Of a DNA stretch of 64,000 nucleotides, positions 35,306 through 44,808 are shown piece after piece; the stretch's first letter is position 1, and every line of letters starts with the position of its first letter. The translations under genes were made by a program, and so were the position numbers. The notes below the pieces were generated by a model. That model saw only the letters and a list, made by a program, of their open reading frames with translations, was not told where the DNA came from and searched no databases. Origin of the DNA: an uncultured Clostridia bacterium. GTDB taxonomy: Bacteria; Bacillota; Clostridia; UMGS1810. The DNA lies in NCBI GenBank assembly GCA_934500705.1, contig CAKSTI010000013.1, positions 20,233 through 84,232 of the forward strand, in the 5' to 3' direction.

Positions 35306-35324
35306 TTATGCCGGAGGTGCAAAA

Positions 35325-36899
35325 ATGTATAACGTAGTACTTGTTGATGACGAAAGCAGCGCTCTTGAGGGACTTGTGAGTTTTGTAAACTGGGAAAAAT
35401 ACGGCTTTAAGATTGCTGCCCGCTGCAAAAGCGGAAACGAGGCTTTCCGTGTGTGCAGCAAGTTAGAGCCGGAGCTTCTTATAACCGACATCAGAATGAA
35501 CGACGGCGACGGACTGGAACTTATAAACAACATACGCAGCAGCGACGTTCAGACGGAAGTCATTATAATCACAGGGTTTGAGGACTTCCACGTGGCGCAG
35601 ACGGCAATAGAACAAAACGTGCATCAGATACTTTTAAAGCCTCTTGAGAGGGAAACACTCATAAAGTCGCTTGAATCAGTGTGCAAAAAAATAGACACGC
35701 AGAAGATGAATGCGAAAATAATGAAAACTTACACCAACTACAACAACTCTCAATTTCTGCACTCTCTTTTAAACACTCCGGATTTAAACGACGAGCAGTT
35801 TTTTGAAATATGCGAAAAGTACAAAGTTACCCTTCCGCAGCGCAATTACCTTGTTGCGCTTGTACACATAGATTTGGGCAAGGATGCAGGATACGACAAT
35901 CAGCACTTTGCGCTGATTGATATTTTAAATAACATTACGCTTACAAGCCGTCACTTTATAATGGTAAACGCCCTATCGTCCAAAAATGTTCCGCTGCTTA
36001 TCTTTGAAAACCGTGACAGCGGATTTGACGGCATACTTAAACTTTTAAATTCAGTGCGCAGAGAATTTAAATCGCTGACAGGGATAAGCCTTACTATCGG
36101 AATTTCGCTTTTGTTTAACAAAATCACCTCAATTTCCCACGCACTGAGGCAGGCGGTCAAGGCGATTGAGTCAATATCGTATTTCGGCAACGACTGCATA
36201 ATAGACTACTCTCATATTTCGCTCAAAAATTTGGGTCAGATTCTCCCGTTTACACAAAAGGAGATTTACTCGCTTTGCTCTATGATTAAAAAATTCGATA
36301 AACAGAGTGCAACAACTTTTATAGACTCGTACTTTGAAAAATTTTCCGACCGCAGCAGCGTGGATATCGAAGAGGTGAGAAACAACATTTTGGAGCTTGC
36401 CATTTATGTGATAAAAGAATGTGTGCAAAACTCCGTTGCTCTTACCGGCGTTCTGGGCAGAAACCTTGTGCCGTCGAGCGAGTTGCAGCAGCTTGAAACC
36501 ATTACGGATATACACCGCTGGATTGACACGCTGATATGCACCCTTTGCGACAACCCCGAAATCATAATGTCGCAAAAATTTTCACCTATGGTACAAAACG
36601 CCATAATATACACTATGACAAATTATTCCGAGCCGCTCACCGCCGCTTTTGTGGCGCATCAGCTCTACGTGAGCTGCAACCACTTTATGCGGATTTTTAA
36701 AAAGGAAACCGGCAAAACCTACGGTCAATACCTTACCGATCACAGGATTAAAACCGCAATAACTCTCTTAAAGTCCAAAGAGTACAAAATTTACGAAGTC
36801 GGACAGATGGTCGGTTATTCCAACACAAAATATTTCAGCCGGATTTTCAAGAAAAACACAGGTCATTCACCCAGTTTTTACTGCGGCGAGGAGGAATAA
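35325..36899 (+). CDS. YesN-type AraC-family response regulator
   Basis: The 524-aa protein has a receiver domain (1-120; acidic pair VDDE, phospho-acceptor Asp55 in LLITDIRMND, KPLER), a middle region of unassigned fold, and a C-terminal AraC/XylS double helix-turn-helix (about 430-522, with SCNHFMRIFKKETGKTYGQY and VGYSNTKYFSRIFKKNTGH). The ribosome binding site GGAGGTG is present. Such regulators activate adjacent carbohydrate operons; here the divergent sugar importer and hydrolases are the likely targets. Confidence 0.93.
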   Translation: MYNVVLVDDESSALEGLVSFVNWEKYGFKIAARCKSGNEAFRVCSKLEPELLITDIRMNDGDGLELINNIRSSDVQTEVIIITGFEDFHVAQTAIEQNVHQILLKPLERETLIKSLESVCKKIDTQKMNAKIMKTYTNYNNSQFLHSLLNTPDLNDEQFFEICEKYKVTLPQRNYLVALVHIDLGKDAGYDNQHFALIDILNNITLTSRHFIMVNALSSKNVPLLIFENRDSGFDGILKLLNSVRREFKSLTGISLTIGISLLFNKITSISHALRQAVKAIESISYFGNDCIIDYSHISLKNLGQILPFTQKEIYSLCSMIKKFDKQSATTFIDSYFEKFSDRSSVDIEEVRNNILELAIYVIKECVQNSVALTGVLGRNLVPSSELQQLETITDIHRWIDTLICTLCDNPEIIMSQKFSPMVQNAIIYTMTNYSEPLTAAFVAHQLYVSCNHFMRIFKKETGKTYGQYLTDHRIKTAITLLKSKEYKIYEVGQMVGYSNTKYFSRIFKKNTGHSPSFYCGEEE

Positions 36900-36901
36900 C
36901 A

Positions 36902-38578
36902 ATGCACATAATCCGCTACATATGCAAAACGTGCTCAATAAGAAAGATACTCTTTGCGTTTATGATTATCTTTTCCATAATACCGACGCTGTGCATATAT
37001 ATGCTGTTTAAAACATACACCATAAACATAGTTGCCGACAAATACATAAACGAATATTTAATGTCGCTGTCGTCACAGATTGACTATGAGTTTTCGTCCT
37101 TTGAAAATCGACTGACGTCAAACTACCTGTATATATCTTTAAGTCCGGAAAATCTGCGCTGTGCGGAAAGCGGAAAAAATACAGAAAAAATGCTTATGGA
37201 CATTCTTGCCGACAACCCGGCAATAGACGCCGCACAGATAATAACCGAAAATGCGTTGTACTCTTACAGCAAAAGCCCGGGCGAATTTGAACGTCCGCCC
37301 GAGGTGAGCGACAAATTCTTGCAAAGCACCGGCAATATGAGCTTTTCTATGCTTGACGGCGTACTTAAACGGGACGGTAAAAATTACATAGTAACCGGCA
37401 GACGTCTGCACAACTACTACACCAGAAAAAATATCGGCTACATTGTTTTTTACACAGACGAATCATACATAAATTCACTTTACAGCAACCTGCAAACGGA
37501 CAACATCTCCTGCTACATTACATCGGGTGATACGGTTGTTTCCTGCACAGGCAAAGACACAGTCGGAAAGGAAATTTTCGCTCCCAAAATTGTAACCGAC
37601 GATGACAGAATATCCAAAAACCTGATAAGGACGTTTAAAATAAACGGTTCGTTCTCAAACAAGCTGAGCATTATGACCATTGCAACATACGACAACCTGT
37701 TCGGAATAATGAACTCCCTTGGCAGCTTTAACTCGTTTATGCTTGCGCTGTCGCTCATTATGTCACTGATTGTGAGCTTTATCGTGTCGTCAAACTGCTT
37801 AAAGAGCATACGGCGTGTCAACAAAAACATCACCGTCTTTGCAAACGATCCTACGGCCTACCGCCCTATGGAATGCAGTGGTGAAATTGCGGCATTTGAA
37901 AATCGTTTTAACGATATGGTTGTGCGCATTAAAGACCTTATGAAAAAGAACGAAACGGAAAGAGAAAAAAAGCACATTGCCGAACTGTGCACACTGCAAT
38001 CGCAGATTAAGCATCACTTTGTCTACAACGCTCTTGACATTGTGTGCTGGAAGGCGAGAGAAACGGGGCAGACGGAGATTGAAAAAATCGTAATAGCCCT
38101 TGCCTCATATTTCAGAATATCGCTCAGCCGTGGCGAAAACTACATAACCGTGAGCGACGAAATATCGCTGGTTAAAAACTATGTTTTTATAGAAAAAATG
38201 CGGTTTAACGATATGTTCGACATCGAGTTTGACATTGACGAAGCGTTGGAGAACGTCAAGATTTTAAAAATCATTCTCCAACCCGTAATTGAGAACTGCA
38301 TAAAACACGGATTTAAAAACATATCCTACAAAGGGATAATACGTGTGTGCGGACACCTGAAAGAGGACGGCACGGTTGTGTTTGACGTGACGGACAACGG
38401 CTGCGGCATTGACAAAGACGTTATGGAGAGCGCATTTAAAAACCGCGGGGGCAAAATCGGCTACGGACTGTATAACATATCCGAAAGACTGCACTTTGAG
38501 TACGGAAGCGGAGGAAAGATTGAATTTATAGACACAAACGGGTGCGGAACGCACGTGAGAATTGAGTTAAAGAAGTAA
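36902..38578 (+). CDS. YesM-type sensor histidine kinase
   Basis: The 558-aa protein has a transmembrane helix (about 16-38), an extracellular sensing region, a second helix (274-297), a HAMP-like linker and a His_kinase domain with QIKHHFVYNAL; His372 is the likely phospho-acceptor. N-box QPVIENCIKHG and G-box DNGCGID/GYGLYNI form the ATPase. It starts 2 nt after the response regulator. It probably senses extracellular oligosaccharide or a loaded binding protein. Confidence 0.93.
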   Translation: MHIIRYICKTCSIRKILFAFMIIFSIIPTLCIYMLFKTYTINIVADKYINEYLMSLSSQIDYEFSSFENRLTSNYLYISLSPENLRCAESGKNTEKMLMDILADNPAIDAAQIITENALYSYSKSPGEFERPPEVSDKFLQSTGNMSFSMLDGVLKRDGKNYIVTGRRLHNYYTRKNIGYIVFYTDESYINSLYSNLQTDNISCYITSGDTVVSCTGKDTVGKEIFAPKIVTDDDRISKNLIRTFKINGSFSNKLSIMTIATYDNLFGIMNSLGSFNSFMLALSLIMSLIVSFIVSSNCLKSIRRVNKNITVFANDPTAYRPMECSGEIAAFENRFNDMVVRIKDLMKKNETEREKKHIAELCTLQSQIKHHFVYNALDIVCWKARETGQTEIEKIVIALASYFRISLSRGENYITVSDEISLVKNYVFIEKMRFNDMFDIEFDIDEALENVKILKIILQPVIENCIKHGFKNISYKGIIRVCGHLKEDGTVVFDVTDNGCGIDKDVMESAFKNRGGKIGYGLYNISERLHFEYGSGGKIEFIDTNGCGTHVRIELKK

Positions 38579-38580
38579 AC

Positions 38581-38626
38581 AAAAAGCCGGGAAAGGCGTG
38601 CAATATGCGCCAGTCCCGGCTTTTTT
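38581..38626. terminator. Bidirectional terminator
   Basis: AAAAAGCCGGGA and TCCCGGCTTTTTT form a stem with T-runs in both directions, between the convergent histidine kinase and GLUG-repeat genes. Confidence 0.9.
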
Positions 38627-41281
38627 CTATTTTACCTCGCTGTATTCGCAGAGAGGTTCAATTTCATCTAAATCTTTAAGCAGCATAATCTTAACTCTGT
38701 CGTATTTGACTGTGCCCGATAATATATCCGACAGTTTAATACTCACGGGTGACGAAATATCCTTCGTCTTAGCCTCGGCAAGGCTACTGCCGTTGTACGC
38801 CGCAACTGCGAGGACGCATTTACCTTTGACGTATTTAACCTCGACCGTGCCGTTCTCGGCAAATACTGCGGCAGACGGCATTGTGTTTGCGTAAGTATTC
38901 TGACCTGTACGGTATACGGTTTTTCCGCTAAATGACGGGTACGAACCGCTTTTGTCCAAATCCTGATACCAAATCTGTGTTCCGTCGCAAACTCCGCCGT
39001 TCAGCGCCCAGACCGCCTCGCCGCTGTTCCAATCGGAAACGGCTTTTGCGGTGTAATTTGATGCGGCATCTCCGATGAATGCCTTTGCGCCTGTCGTGCA
39101 GACGTTGTTCTTTATATCTCCGCCCTTTTGTTTTATTCTGCCGATAATTGCTCCGCCGTTGGTTTTACCGGAGTACCAGCAGCTTTCAACACCGCCGAAA
39201 TAGCCGCTGTTGACGTAACCCAGTATTCCGCCTATGTGACTGTCTGCCGGACCGTAAACCGCCCCGGTTGCTCCGCAGTTTTTGATAGTTACATATTTAT
39301 TTGCATAGCCGAGTATACCGCCCACGCAGTCGCCTGTGTTCGGCAGATTAACCGAGCCTGTGAAAATGCACCTTTCAATAAGCAGTGTACCATCAAATAC
39401 CTGCGAACTGCCGGCAATTCCGCCAACGTGATTTGCCGTTGCACTGCCGGTTATCTTTACGGTTGACAAAATGTCCGAAATCACCGCATTGCCCTTTGCC
39501 GCTCCGACAACTGCGCCGACGTGCTCCGCCTTTGATGATGTATTGATTGCAATACTGCCGTCTACCGTAAAGTTTTTAATTTTTGCGCCGTTTGCCACGC
39601 CGAAAAGTCCGTTGTTTGACTGTGCGTCCGCAATTTTTATTGTAACCGTGTAACCCTGACCGTCAAATGTTCCGCCGTACGGGTTTTGCGTTGTTCCGAC
39701 GGGAGCCGCCGTTACCGAGGCAAGGGAAATATTGTTTTGCAAAACGGCGTTTGCCGTTGTTTCTCCGCCGTTTACAATCTCTGCAAAGCGGACAAAACCC
39801 TTTGGCGTGTAAATCTCATAGGTGCCGTCTTCAAGCTGAATTATATTGCCGTCATAACCGCAGACGGTGCAAATTCGGTCGGCGTTATATATGTGGTCGG
39901 AAGCTTCGTTTTCGATGGCATAGACTACGCCTCTTTGGTTTCTTTGCTGCTGGGTGCATTTGCGGCTGTGACCGTCCTTATCTATTGTCCAGGCTCCCCA
40001 GGTGTGCGTGTGCACAAAGTCGCAAATTGTACAGCGGCAGGTGGTATCGGTATCATTGACGTATTCGTGCGGTTCACTGGATACACTTATTTTGCAAGCA
40101 CCGCACCAGATGCCGTGGCTGTATCCGTTAGAACTCACACGCAGGCTATCCGTGGGGTGTGTGCCGTATTTGTACGGCATTGCGCAATAGTCGCACGTCG
40201 CCGCATCTGCGCACGTGCCCTCATACACGGAGCTGTGCGGTGTGTAGTCCTTCCTTGCGTCGCAGTCAAGGCACGCAGTCCAGTGACCCAGGTCGTGAGC
40301 TGAGATTTTATCCGTCCAGTTGTTGTGAATATGTTTAACTTTGCAGGATTTGCACTTGTTATCCGAGCCGAAGTTATGCGGGCAAATGTCCTTTTTGCCG
40401 TCACAGCCGGAAACCGTGCAGTCATACCAGTGGTTGTCGCCGTCCGTTGAATACTTATCCGCCCACACGTGCGTGTGACCGCTTGTGTCCTTAAATCCGC
40501 AGTCCCTACACGTACCGTTTGAGGAATACCTGTGAGGACCGTACCCCGGAATTTGTGTGGGGTCGGTAACGGGGCAGGTTGCGGCATCACTGCATCTTTT
40601 GGCGTGGTAGACGGTGTCAATCTTCACATAGGGAACAGTCCAGCCGTGCGTATGAACGGCGAGGTATGCAGTGTCGGTTTTAAGCTCTGCGTCAACATCT
40701 GCGGTGTCCGAATATCTGTAACTCGCCCTTGCCGTAACCACGGTACTGCCGTTACCCTTATTGCTGTTTATCACCACATTACCGCTGTGTCTGGCTGCGT
40801 ACACCGGAGAAGTTGAGGAGTCCGGGTCGTTTACAAAAGTTATTTGGTCCGTATTGTCAGCCGGCTTTGTCGTCACCTCCATAACGGGCAGATTATTGTA
40901 TCCGCCGGACACGTACAGCTTGTAGTATTTGTGCTTTATGCTTTCAGAACGCTTTATAACGTGAAATTCTTTTGTCAAATTGCGTTCCTTACCGTTAATT
41001 TTAGCTGTCACTTTCACATAGACCTCTCCGGTTTTAAGAGTGGTGATTTTACCATTGCTTGTAACTGTAAGTATCGATGTGTCCTCGCTGAAACAATCTG
41101 TTATTTTATCGTTAACGTTATCGCAGACAAGCTGATAGGTCTTTCCCACAAGAAGATAACCGTTGCTGGCTTCGTTGTACGGGTTTTCGATGTAAATCTG
41201 TGCAAAAGATTTTTCTGTACCGAAAAATGCGCACATCAGGCACAGGCAAACGAAAATGCGTATAAGAAACTTTTTTGACAT
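38627..41281 (-). CDS. Secreted Cys/His-rich protein with Big_2-like and GLUG repeats
   Basis: The 884-aa protein has a signal peptide (to about residue 27), a Big_2-like Ig domain (35-115), and a long Cys/His-rich stretch (about 215-480) built from repeated H-W-x-C-x2-C-like units (HVWADKYSTDGDNHWYDC, HNNWTDKISAHDLGHWTAC). GLUG-type repeats follow (about 525-740, GLFGVANGAKIKNF, VGGIAGSS, GGILGYANKYVTIKNC), and the shared C-terminal module (CVLAVAAYNGSSLAEAK ... LDEIEPLCEYSEVK). GGAGG lies 7 nt before the ATG. It is probably a surface adhesin or metal-binding coat protein. Its place next to the polysaccharide locus and the shared module suggest common export or assembly. Confidence 0.75.
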   Translation of the reverse strand: MSKKFLIRIFVCLCLMCAFFGTEKSFAQIYIENPYNEASNGYLLVGKTYQLVCDNVNDKITDCFSEDTSILTVTSNGKITTLKTGEVYVKVTAKINGKERNLTKEFHVIKRSESIKHKYYKLYVSGGYNNLPVMEVTTKPADNTDQITFVNDPDSSTSPVYAARHSGNVVINSNKGNGSTVVTARASYRYSDTADVDAELKTDTAYLAVHTHGWTVPYVKIDTVYHAKRCSDAATCPVTDPTQIPGYGPHRYSSNGTCRDCGFKDTSGHTHVWADKYSTDGDNHWYDCTVSGCDGKKDICPHNFGSDNKCKSCKVKHIHNNWTDKISAHDLGHWTACLDCDARKDYTPHSSVYEGTCADAATCDYCAMPYKYGTHPTDSLRVSSNGYSHGIWCGACKISVSSEPHEYVNDTDTTCRCTICDFVHTHTWGAWTIDKDGHSRKCTQQQRNQRGVVYAIENEASDHIYNADRICTVCGYDGNIIQLEDGTYEIYTPKGFVRFAEIVNGGETTANAVLQNNISLASVTAAPVGTTQNPYGGTFDGQGYTVTIKIADAQSNNGLFGVANGAKIKNFTVDGSIAINTSSKAEHVGAVVGAAKGNAVISDILSTVKITGSATANHVGGIAGSSQVFDGTLLIERCIFTGSVNLPNTGDCVGGILGYANKYVTIKNCGATGAVYGPADSHIGGILGYVNSGYFGGVESCWYSGKTNGGAIIGRIKQKGGDIKNNVCTTGAKAFIGDAASNYTAKAVSDWNSGEAVWALNGGVCDGTQIWYQDLDKSGSYPSFSGKTVYRTGQNTYANTMPSAAVFAENGTVEVKYVKGKCVLAVAAYNGSSLAEAKTKDISSPVSIKLSDILSGTVKYDRVKIMLLKDLDEIEPLCEYSEVK

Positions 41282-41339
41282 TATTAGTACCTCCGAACTT
41301 AATATATGCTAATAATACCATATGTTTCCCGTTCTGTCA

Positions 41340-42641
41340 TCAGTCCAAAGTATGAGATGCGGTGAGAAAGTCCTTTTCTTCGCCGTAAATTTTTACATTT
41401 ACTATCTTTTTGGAGATGTCCGTATCGCTTTTTACGTGCACCTTGATGTAATTTGTCATATGCCCTTCGTATATGCCGTCCTCAATTTGGCGCTCTGCAA
41501 GCACGCTCACGGTCTTGCCGATGTATGCTCTTATGTATTTGTCGTGCAGGGATTTGACGCACTCGCTCATTTTGCGGCTGCGCTCCTCTTTGGTGTGCTT
41601 GTCCACCTGGTTTGGGAATTTATCTGCCTTTGTGCCTTTGCGGTTGGAGTAGGCAAAGACGTGGGCGTCGGCAAAGTTTATCTCCTTCATAAATTCAAGC
41701 GACACTTCAAACTCTGCGTCCGTTTCCCCCGGAAAGCCTACCATAATGTCGGTGGCTATTGCCGGGTTGTCAAAGTACTTTCTCAAAAGTTTTACGCTCT
41801 CGGCATACTCGGCGGTTGTGTACTTGCGGTTCATACGTTTGAGCGTTTCGTCACAGCCGCTTTGGAGCGATATATGGAAGTGGTTGCACATTTTGTCTAT
41901 CTTTGCGATTTCGCTTACAAATTCCTCGGTTAAAATTCTCGGTTCAACAGAACCTAAGCGCACACGCTCTATGCCGTCCGTTTCCGCCACGGTGCGGATT
42001 ACGTCGAGCAAGGTGTGCTCCTTTGTGTCACGCCCGTAAGATGCCAGGTGTATGCCTGTTAAAACTATCTCCTTAAACCCGTTTTCGGCAAGCGCCGCCA
42101 CCTCGTCCTTAATGCCTTTCAAACTGCGGCTGCGCACAGGGCCTCTTGCATACGGAATGATGCAGTAAGTGCAGAACTCGGCGCACCCGTCCTCAATCTT
42201 TACAAAGGCACGTGTCTTTGCAGAGTATGACGAAACCCACAGGTCCTCATACTTCCTCTGCTTCATTATGTCGCACACTTCGACGGTCTGCTTTTTATCG
42301 CTTAATGCCTTTTCGGCAAGTTCTACTATGGACGCCCTCTCGTTTGTTCCGAGAACAAGACCCACGCCCTCGATTTTTTCCACTTCATCGGGTGCAACCT
42401 GTGAGTAACAGCCGACTACGGCAATGAGCGCATCGGGATTTAACTTTCTTGCACGGTGTATCATCTGACGGGATTTTCTGTCGCCCATACCGGTTACGGT
42501 GCAGGTATTTATTACGTAAATATCGCACTTTTCGTCAAACTTTCCTATGGTGTAACCCGCCTTTTGGAAGAGGTTTTCCATTGCCTGTGTTTCATATTGA
42601 TTTACCTTGCAGCCCAAGGTGCAAAACGATACCGTATTCAT
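41340..42641 (-). CDS. mtaB: tRNA (N6-threonylcarbamoyladenosine(37)-C2)-methylthiotransferase MtaB
   Basis: The 433-aa radical-SAM enzyme converts t6A37 to ms2t6A37 in ANN-decoding tRNAs. Three N-terminal cysteines (CTLGCKVNQYET, INTCTVT, VVGCYSQV) bind the auxiliary cluster, CAEFCTYC is the radical-SAM motif, and a C-terminal TRAM-like region is present. The length fits the family. The start at 42641 begins with the canonical MNTVSFCTLGCKVNQYE. A divergent promoter pair separates it from the HPr-like gene. Confidence 0.95.
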   Translation of the reverse strand: MNTVSFCTLGCKVNQYETQAMENLFQKAGYTIGKFDEKCDIYVINTCTVTGMGDRKSRQMIHRARKLNPDALIAVVGCYSQVAPDEVEKIEGVGLVLGTNERASIVELAEKALSDKKQTVEVCDIMKQRKYEDLWVSSYSAKTRAFVKIEDGCAEFCTYCIIPYARGPVRSRSLKGIKDEVAALAENGFKEIVLTGIHLASYGRDTKEHTLLDVIRTVAETDGIERVRLGSVEPRILTEEFVSEIAKIDKMCNHFHISLQSGCDETLKRMNRKYTTAEYAESVKLLRKYFDNPAIATDIMVGFPGETDAEFEVSLEFMKEINFADAHVFAYSNRKGTKADKFPNQVDKHTKEERSRKMSECVKSLHDKYIRAYIGKTVSVLAERQIEDGIYEGHMTNYIKVHVKSDTDISKKIVNVKIYGEEKDFLTASHTLD

Positions 42642-42672
42642 TATATAAACTCCTTAAAATTACTCTTTCTTT

Positions 42673-42700
42673 ATTATACACTACTTACAAAATTTTGCAA
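42673..42700 (-). promoter_or_regulatory. Sigma-A promoter of mtaB
   Basis: On the minus strand TTGCAA (42695-42700) and TATAAT (42673-42678) are separated by 16 nt, about 30 nt upstream of the mtaB start. Confidence 0.65.
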
Positions 42701-42716
42701 TACGTAAGAAAATAAA

Positions 42717-42745
42717 TTGACTAAAAAATGTTTGTGTAGTATAAT
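42717..42745 (+). promoter_or_regulatory. Sigma-A promoter of the HPr-like gene
   Basis: TTGACT (42717-42722) and TATAAT (42740-42745) have a 17-nt spacer, with the ATG at 42779 behind GGAGG. Confidence 0.85.
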
Positions 42746-42778
42746 AAAGGCAAATAAATTTATGGAGGCAGTTTTGTT

Positions 42779-43009
42779 ATGACCACTTTTAAAATTATGC
42801 TTAGTTCTATCAACGACGTTAAAAACTTCGTGAACATTGTCAATAAATACGAGTTCGACATTGACCTCATCTCCGAGAGATATGTTGTAGATGCAAAGTC
42901 AATTATGGGGATATTCAGTCTTGACCTTACAAAGACTATAACCGTTGAGGCGCACACCGACGACGCAGACGACTTTGCACGGGAACTCAAACCGTATATG
43001 GTTGACTGA
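42779..43009 (+). CDS. HPr-like protein without the active-site histidine
   Basis: The 76-aa protein has the HPr fold pattern, including VDAKSIMGIFSLDLTKTITVEA, equivalent to the Ser46 region of HPr. The N-terminal part (FKIMLSSINDVKNFVNIVNK) lacks the His15 motif, so it cannot carry phosphate in the classical way. Such short HPr relatives are common in Clostridia and of unknown role. It is monocistronic between a strong promoter and a terminator. Confidence 0.8.
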   Translation: MTTFKIMLSSINDVKNFVNIVNKYEFDIDLISERYVVDAKSIMGIFSLDLTKTITVEAHTDDADDFARELKPYMVD

Positions 43010-43024
43010 TTGAAAAAATGAGGG

Positions 43025-43054
43025 TTAGCGTAGCTTAGCTACGCTAATTTTTTT
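43025..43054 (+). terminator. Intrinsic terminator of the HPr-like gene
   Basis: TTAGCGTAGC and GCTACGCTAA form a 10-bp stem followed by seven T. Confidence 0.9.
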
Positions 43055-43062
43055 AGCCGGGG

Positions 43063-43611
43063 GTGATTTTAACGGAATACACATATAAACCTACGGATTA
43101 TGAGATAAAGCTCATTATCCTATACGCAGTAAAATCTCTTAAAGTGGGCGCAAGCTACACTATGCTGGACTATGTTATTTCCTCGTCGGCAAATGTCAAT
43201 TATTTTGAGTTGGAACAGTATATTGACAGTCTGCTGCTCAGCGGAAATTTGTCGGAGATTGAGGCTGACGGCGATAAAATATTTTCCATTACCGATGTCG
43301 GGGAGGAAACCCTGGGATTTTTTTCAAACAAAATTCCCGGCAGTATTATGGCAAGACTGGACGAAAAAATTTCATCGGTAAACGGCAAAGAGGCAATCGG
43401 CAACAGCGTGTCGGCGGACTTTTTCCCGGTCAGCGAAAATGAATACGCCGTTAAATTCTCCGTGGAGGAGGGCGGCACTCCGCTTTTGGAATTCGAGATG
43501 TACGCAGGCTCCAAAGAACGTGCCAAAAACATCTGCCGTTATTTAAAGGCGAACGCTGCCGACTTTTATGCTAAAATAAACAAGATTATAGATGAGGGAT
43601 TGAGTAAATGA
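43063..43611 (+). CDS. DUF4364 family protein
   Basis: The 182-aa protein resembles DUF4364: an N-terminal winged-helix-like part (YEIKLIILYAVKSLKVGAS ... FELEQYIDSLLLSGNLSEI ... FSITDVGEETLGFF) and a small C-terminal domain. The start is uncertain: a GTG at 43063 lies inside the GGGGGTG that looks like its ribosome binding site, and no ATG is near. The stop overlaps cca by four bases. The role is unknown; a DNA-binding regulator is possible. Confidence 0.75.
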   Translation: MILTEYTYKPTDYEIKLIILYAVKSLKVGASYTMLDYVISSSANVNYFELEQYIDSLLLSGNLSEIEADGDKIFSITDVGEETLGFFSNKIPGSIMARLDEKISSVNGKEAIGNSVSADFFPVSENEYAVKFSVEEGGTPLLEFEMYAGSKERAKNICRYLKANAADFYAKINKIIDEGLSK

Positions 43612-44804
43612 TGCTCTGCGAAAATCTCATTTGCGTAATGCGCCGCCTTACGGAGTCGGGCTATGAGGCGTACGCCGTGGGCGGCTGTGTGCGTGACGTA
43701 CTGCTCGGCAAAGAGCCTGTGGACTTTGACATTGCGACAAACGCACTGCCGGAGCAGACCAAGGCGGCGTTTGCCGATTTTAAAACAATAGACACCGGCA
43801 TAAAGCACGGAACCGTGACGGTTATGGCATACGGAGTCACTGCGGAGGTCACCACCTACCGCACCGACGGCACGTACAGCGACTGCCGCCACCCGGACGG
43901 CGTACGATTTTCAAAGACGCTGGATGAGGACTTGAAACGGCGTGACTTTACAATGAACGCCGTCGCCTGCAATACCGACGGTGAGATTGTTGACCTTTTC
44001 GGCGGTACAGAGGATATGAAAAACGGCATTATCAGATGCGTGGGCAATGCAGATACAAGATTTACCGAGGACGCACTGCGCATACTGCGAGCGCTGAGGT
44101 TTTCCGCAACGCTTAGGTTTGGCATTGAGGACAAAACCGCAAAGGCGGTGCACGTTTGCGCCCCTCTTATTGAAAACATATCGGCAGAAAGGATTTTCTC
44201 CGAGATAAAAAAACTCATCTCAGGCTCTGATGCTGTGTCTGTTATGGCGCAGTTTTCGGACGTTTTTATGCGCATTTTGCCGGAGCTTAAAGCCGATTAC
44301 GGTCTCTCGGTCGGTATGCTTAAAAACACGGACGGGGATTTCTGCATAAAATTTGCCGCCCTTATGTACCCGTGCGGTGCAGATGCGGCACGCAGTGCAT
44401 TAAGACGGCTCAAAGCGGACAACAAGACAACGGCACGGGTGTGCTCTGCCCTAAGTGCCGATATTTCGCAAACATCATCAAACCGCAGTGAAATTCTTAG
44501 GTTGCTCTGTCAATACGGCAGTGATGCCCTTTGCGATTCGCTCCGCCTTAAATCGGCGTACTGCCGTAATGCAGGCGACGGGGCAGGCGTGGAAAAGTGG
44601 GACGGATTTGCCAAAAAAGTAAAAGCGGCGGCACGGGACGGCTGTTATAAAGTTTCTCACCTTGCAGTAAACGGCGGCGACGTAATGAGGACGTTCGGCG
44701 TGACGGGCAGTGATGTGGGAGAGAAACTTAAAGAACTGCTCTTTGCTGTTATGGACGGAAAAATTGCAAACGAGCGCAGTGAATTATTAAAAAAACGGAA
44801 GTGA
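43608..44804 (+). CDS. cca: CCA tRNA nucleotidyltransferase
   Basis: The 398-aa class II nucleotidyltransferase has the nucleotide-binding signature GGCVRDVLLG, catalytic DFDIAT, and the RRDFTMNAVA and RFTEDALRILRALRFSA motifs. It adds or repairs the 3'-terminal CCA of tRNAs. All five tRNA genes in this window encode CCA, so repair is its likely main duty here. Its start overlaps the DUF4364 stop (ATGA), and the AI-2E permease gene follows 4 nt later. Confidence 0.95.
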   Translation: MMLCENLICVMRRLTESGYEAYAVGGCVRDVLLGKEPVDFDIATNALPEQTKAAFADFKTIDTGIKHGTVTVMAYGVTAEVTTYRTDGTYSDCRHPDGVRFSKTLDEDLKRRDFTMNAVACNTDGEIVDLFGGTEDMKNGIIRCVGNADTRFTEDALRILRALRFSATLRFGIEDKTAKAVHVCAPLIENISAERIFSEIKKLISGSDAVSVMAQFSDVFMRILPELKADYGLSVGMLKNTDGDFCIKFAALMYPCGADAARSALRRLKADNKTTARVCSALSADISQTSSNRSEILRLLCQYGSDALCDSLRLKSAYCRNAGDGAGVEKWDGFAKKVKAAARDGCYKVSHLAVNGGDVMRTFGVTGSDVGEKLKELLFAVMDGKIANERSELLKKRK

Positions 44805-44808
44805 TTGA

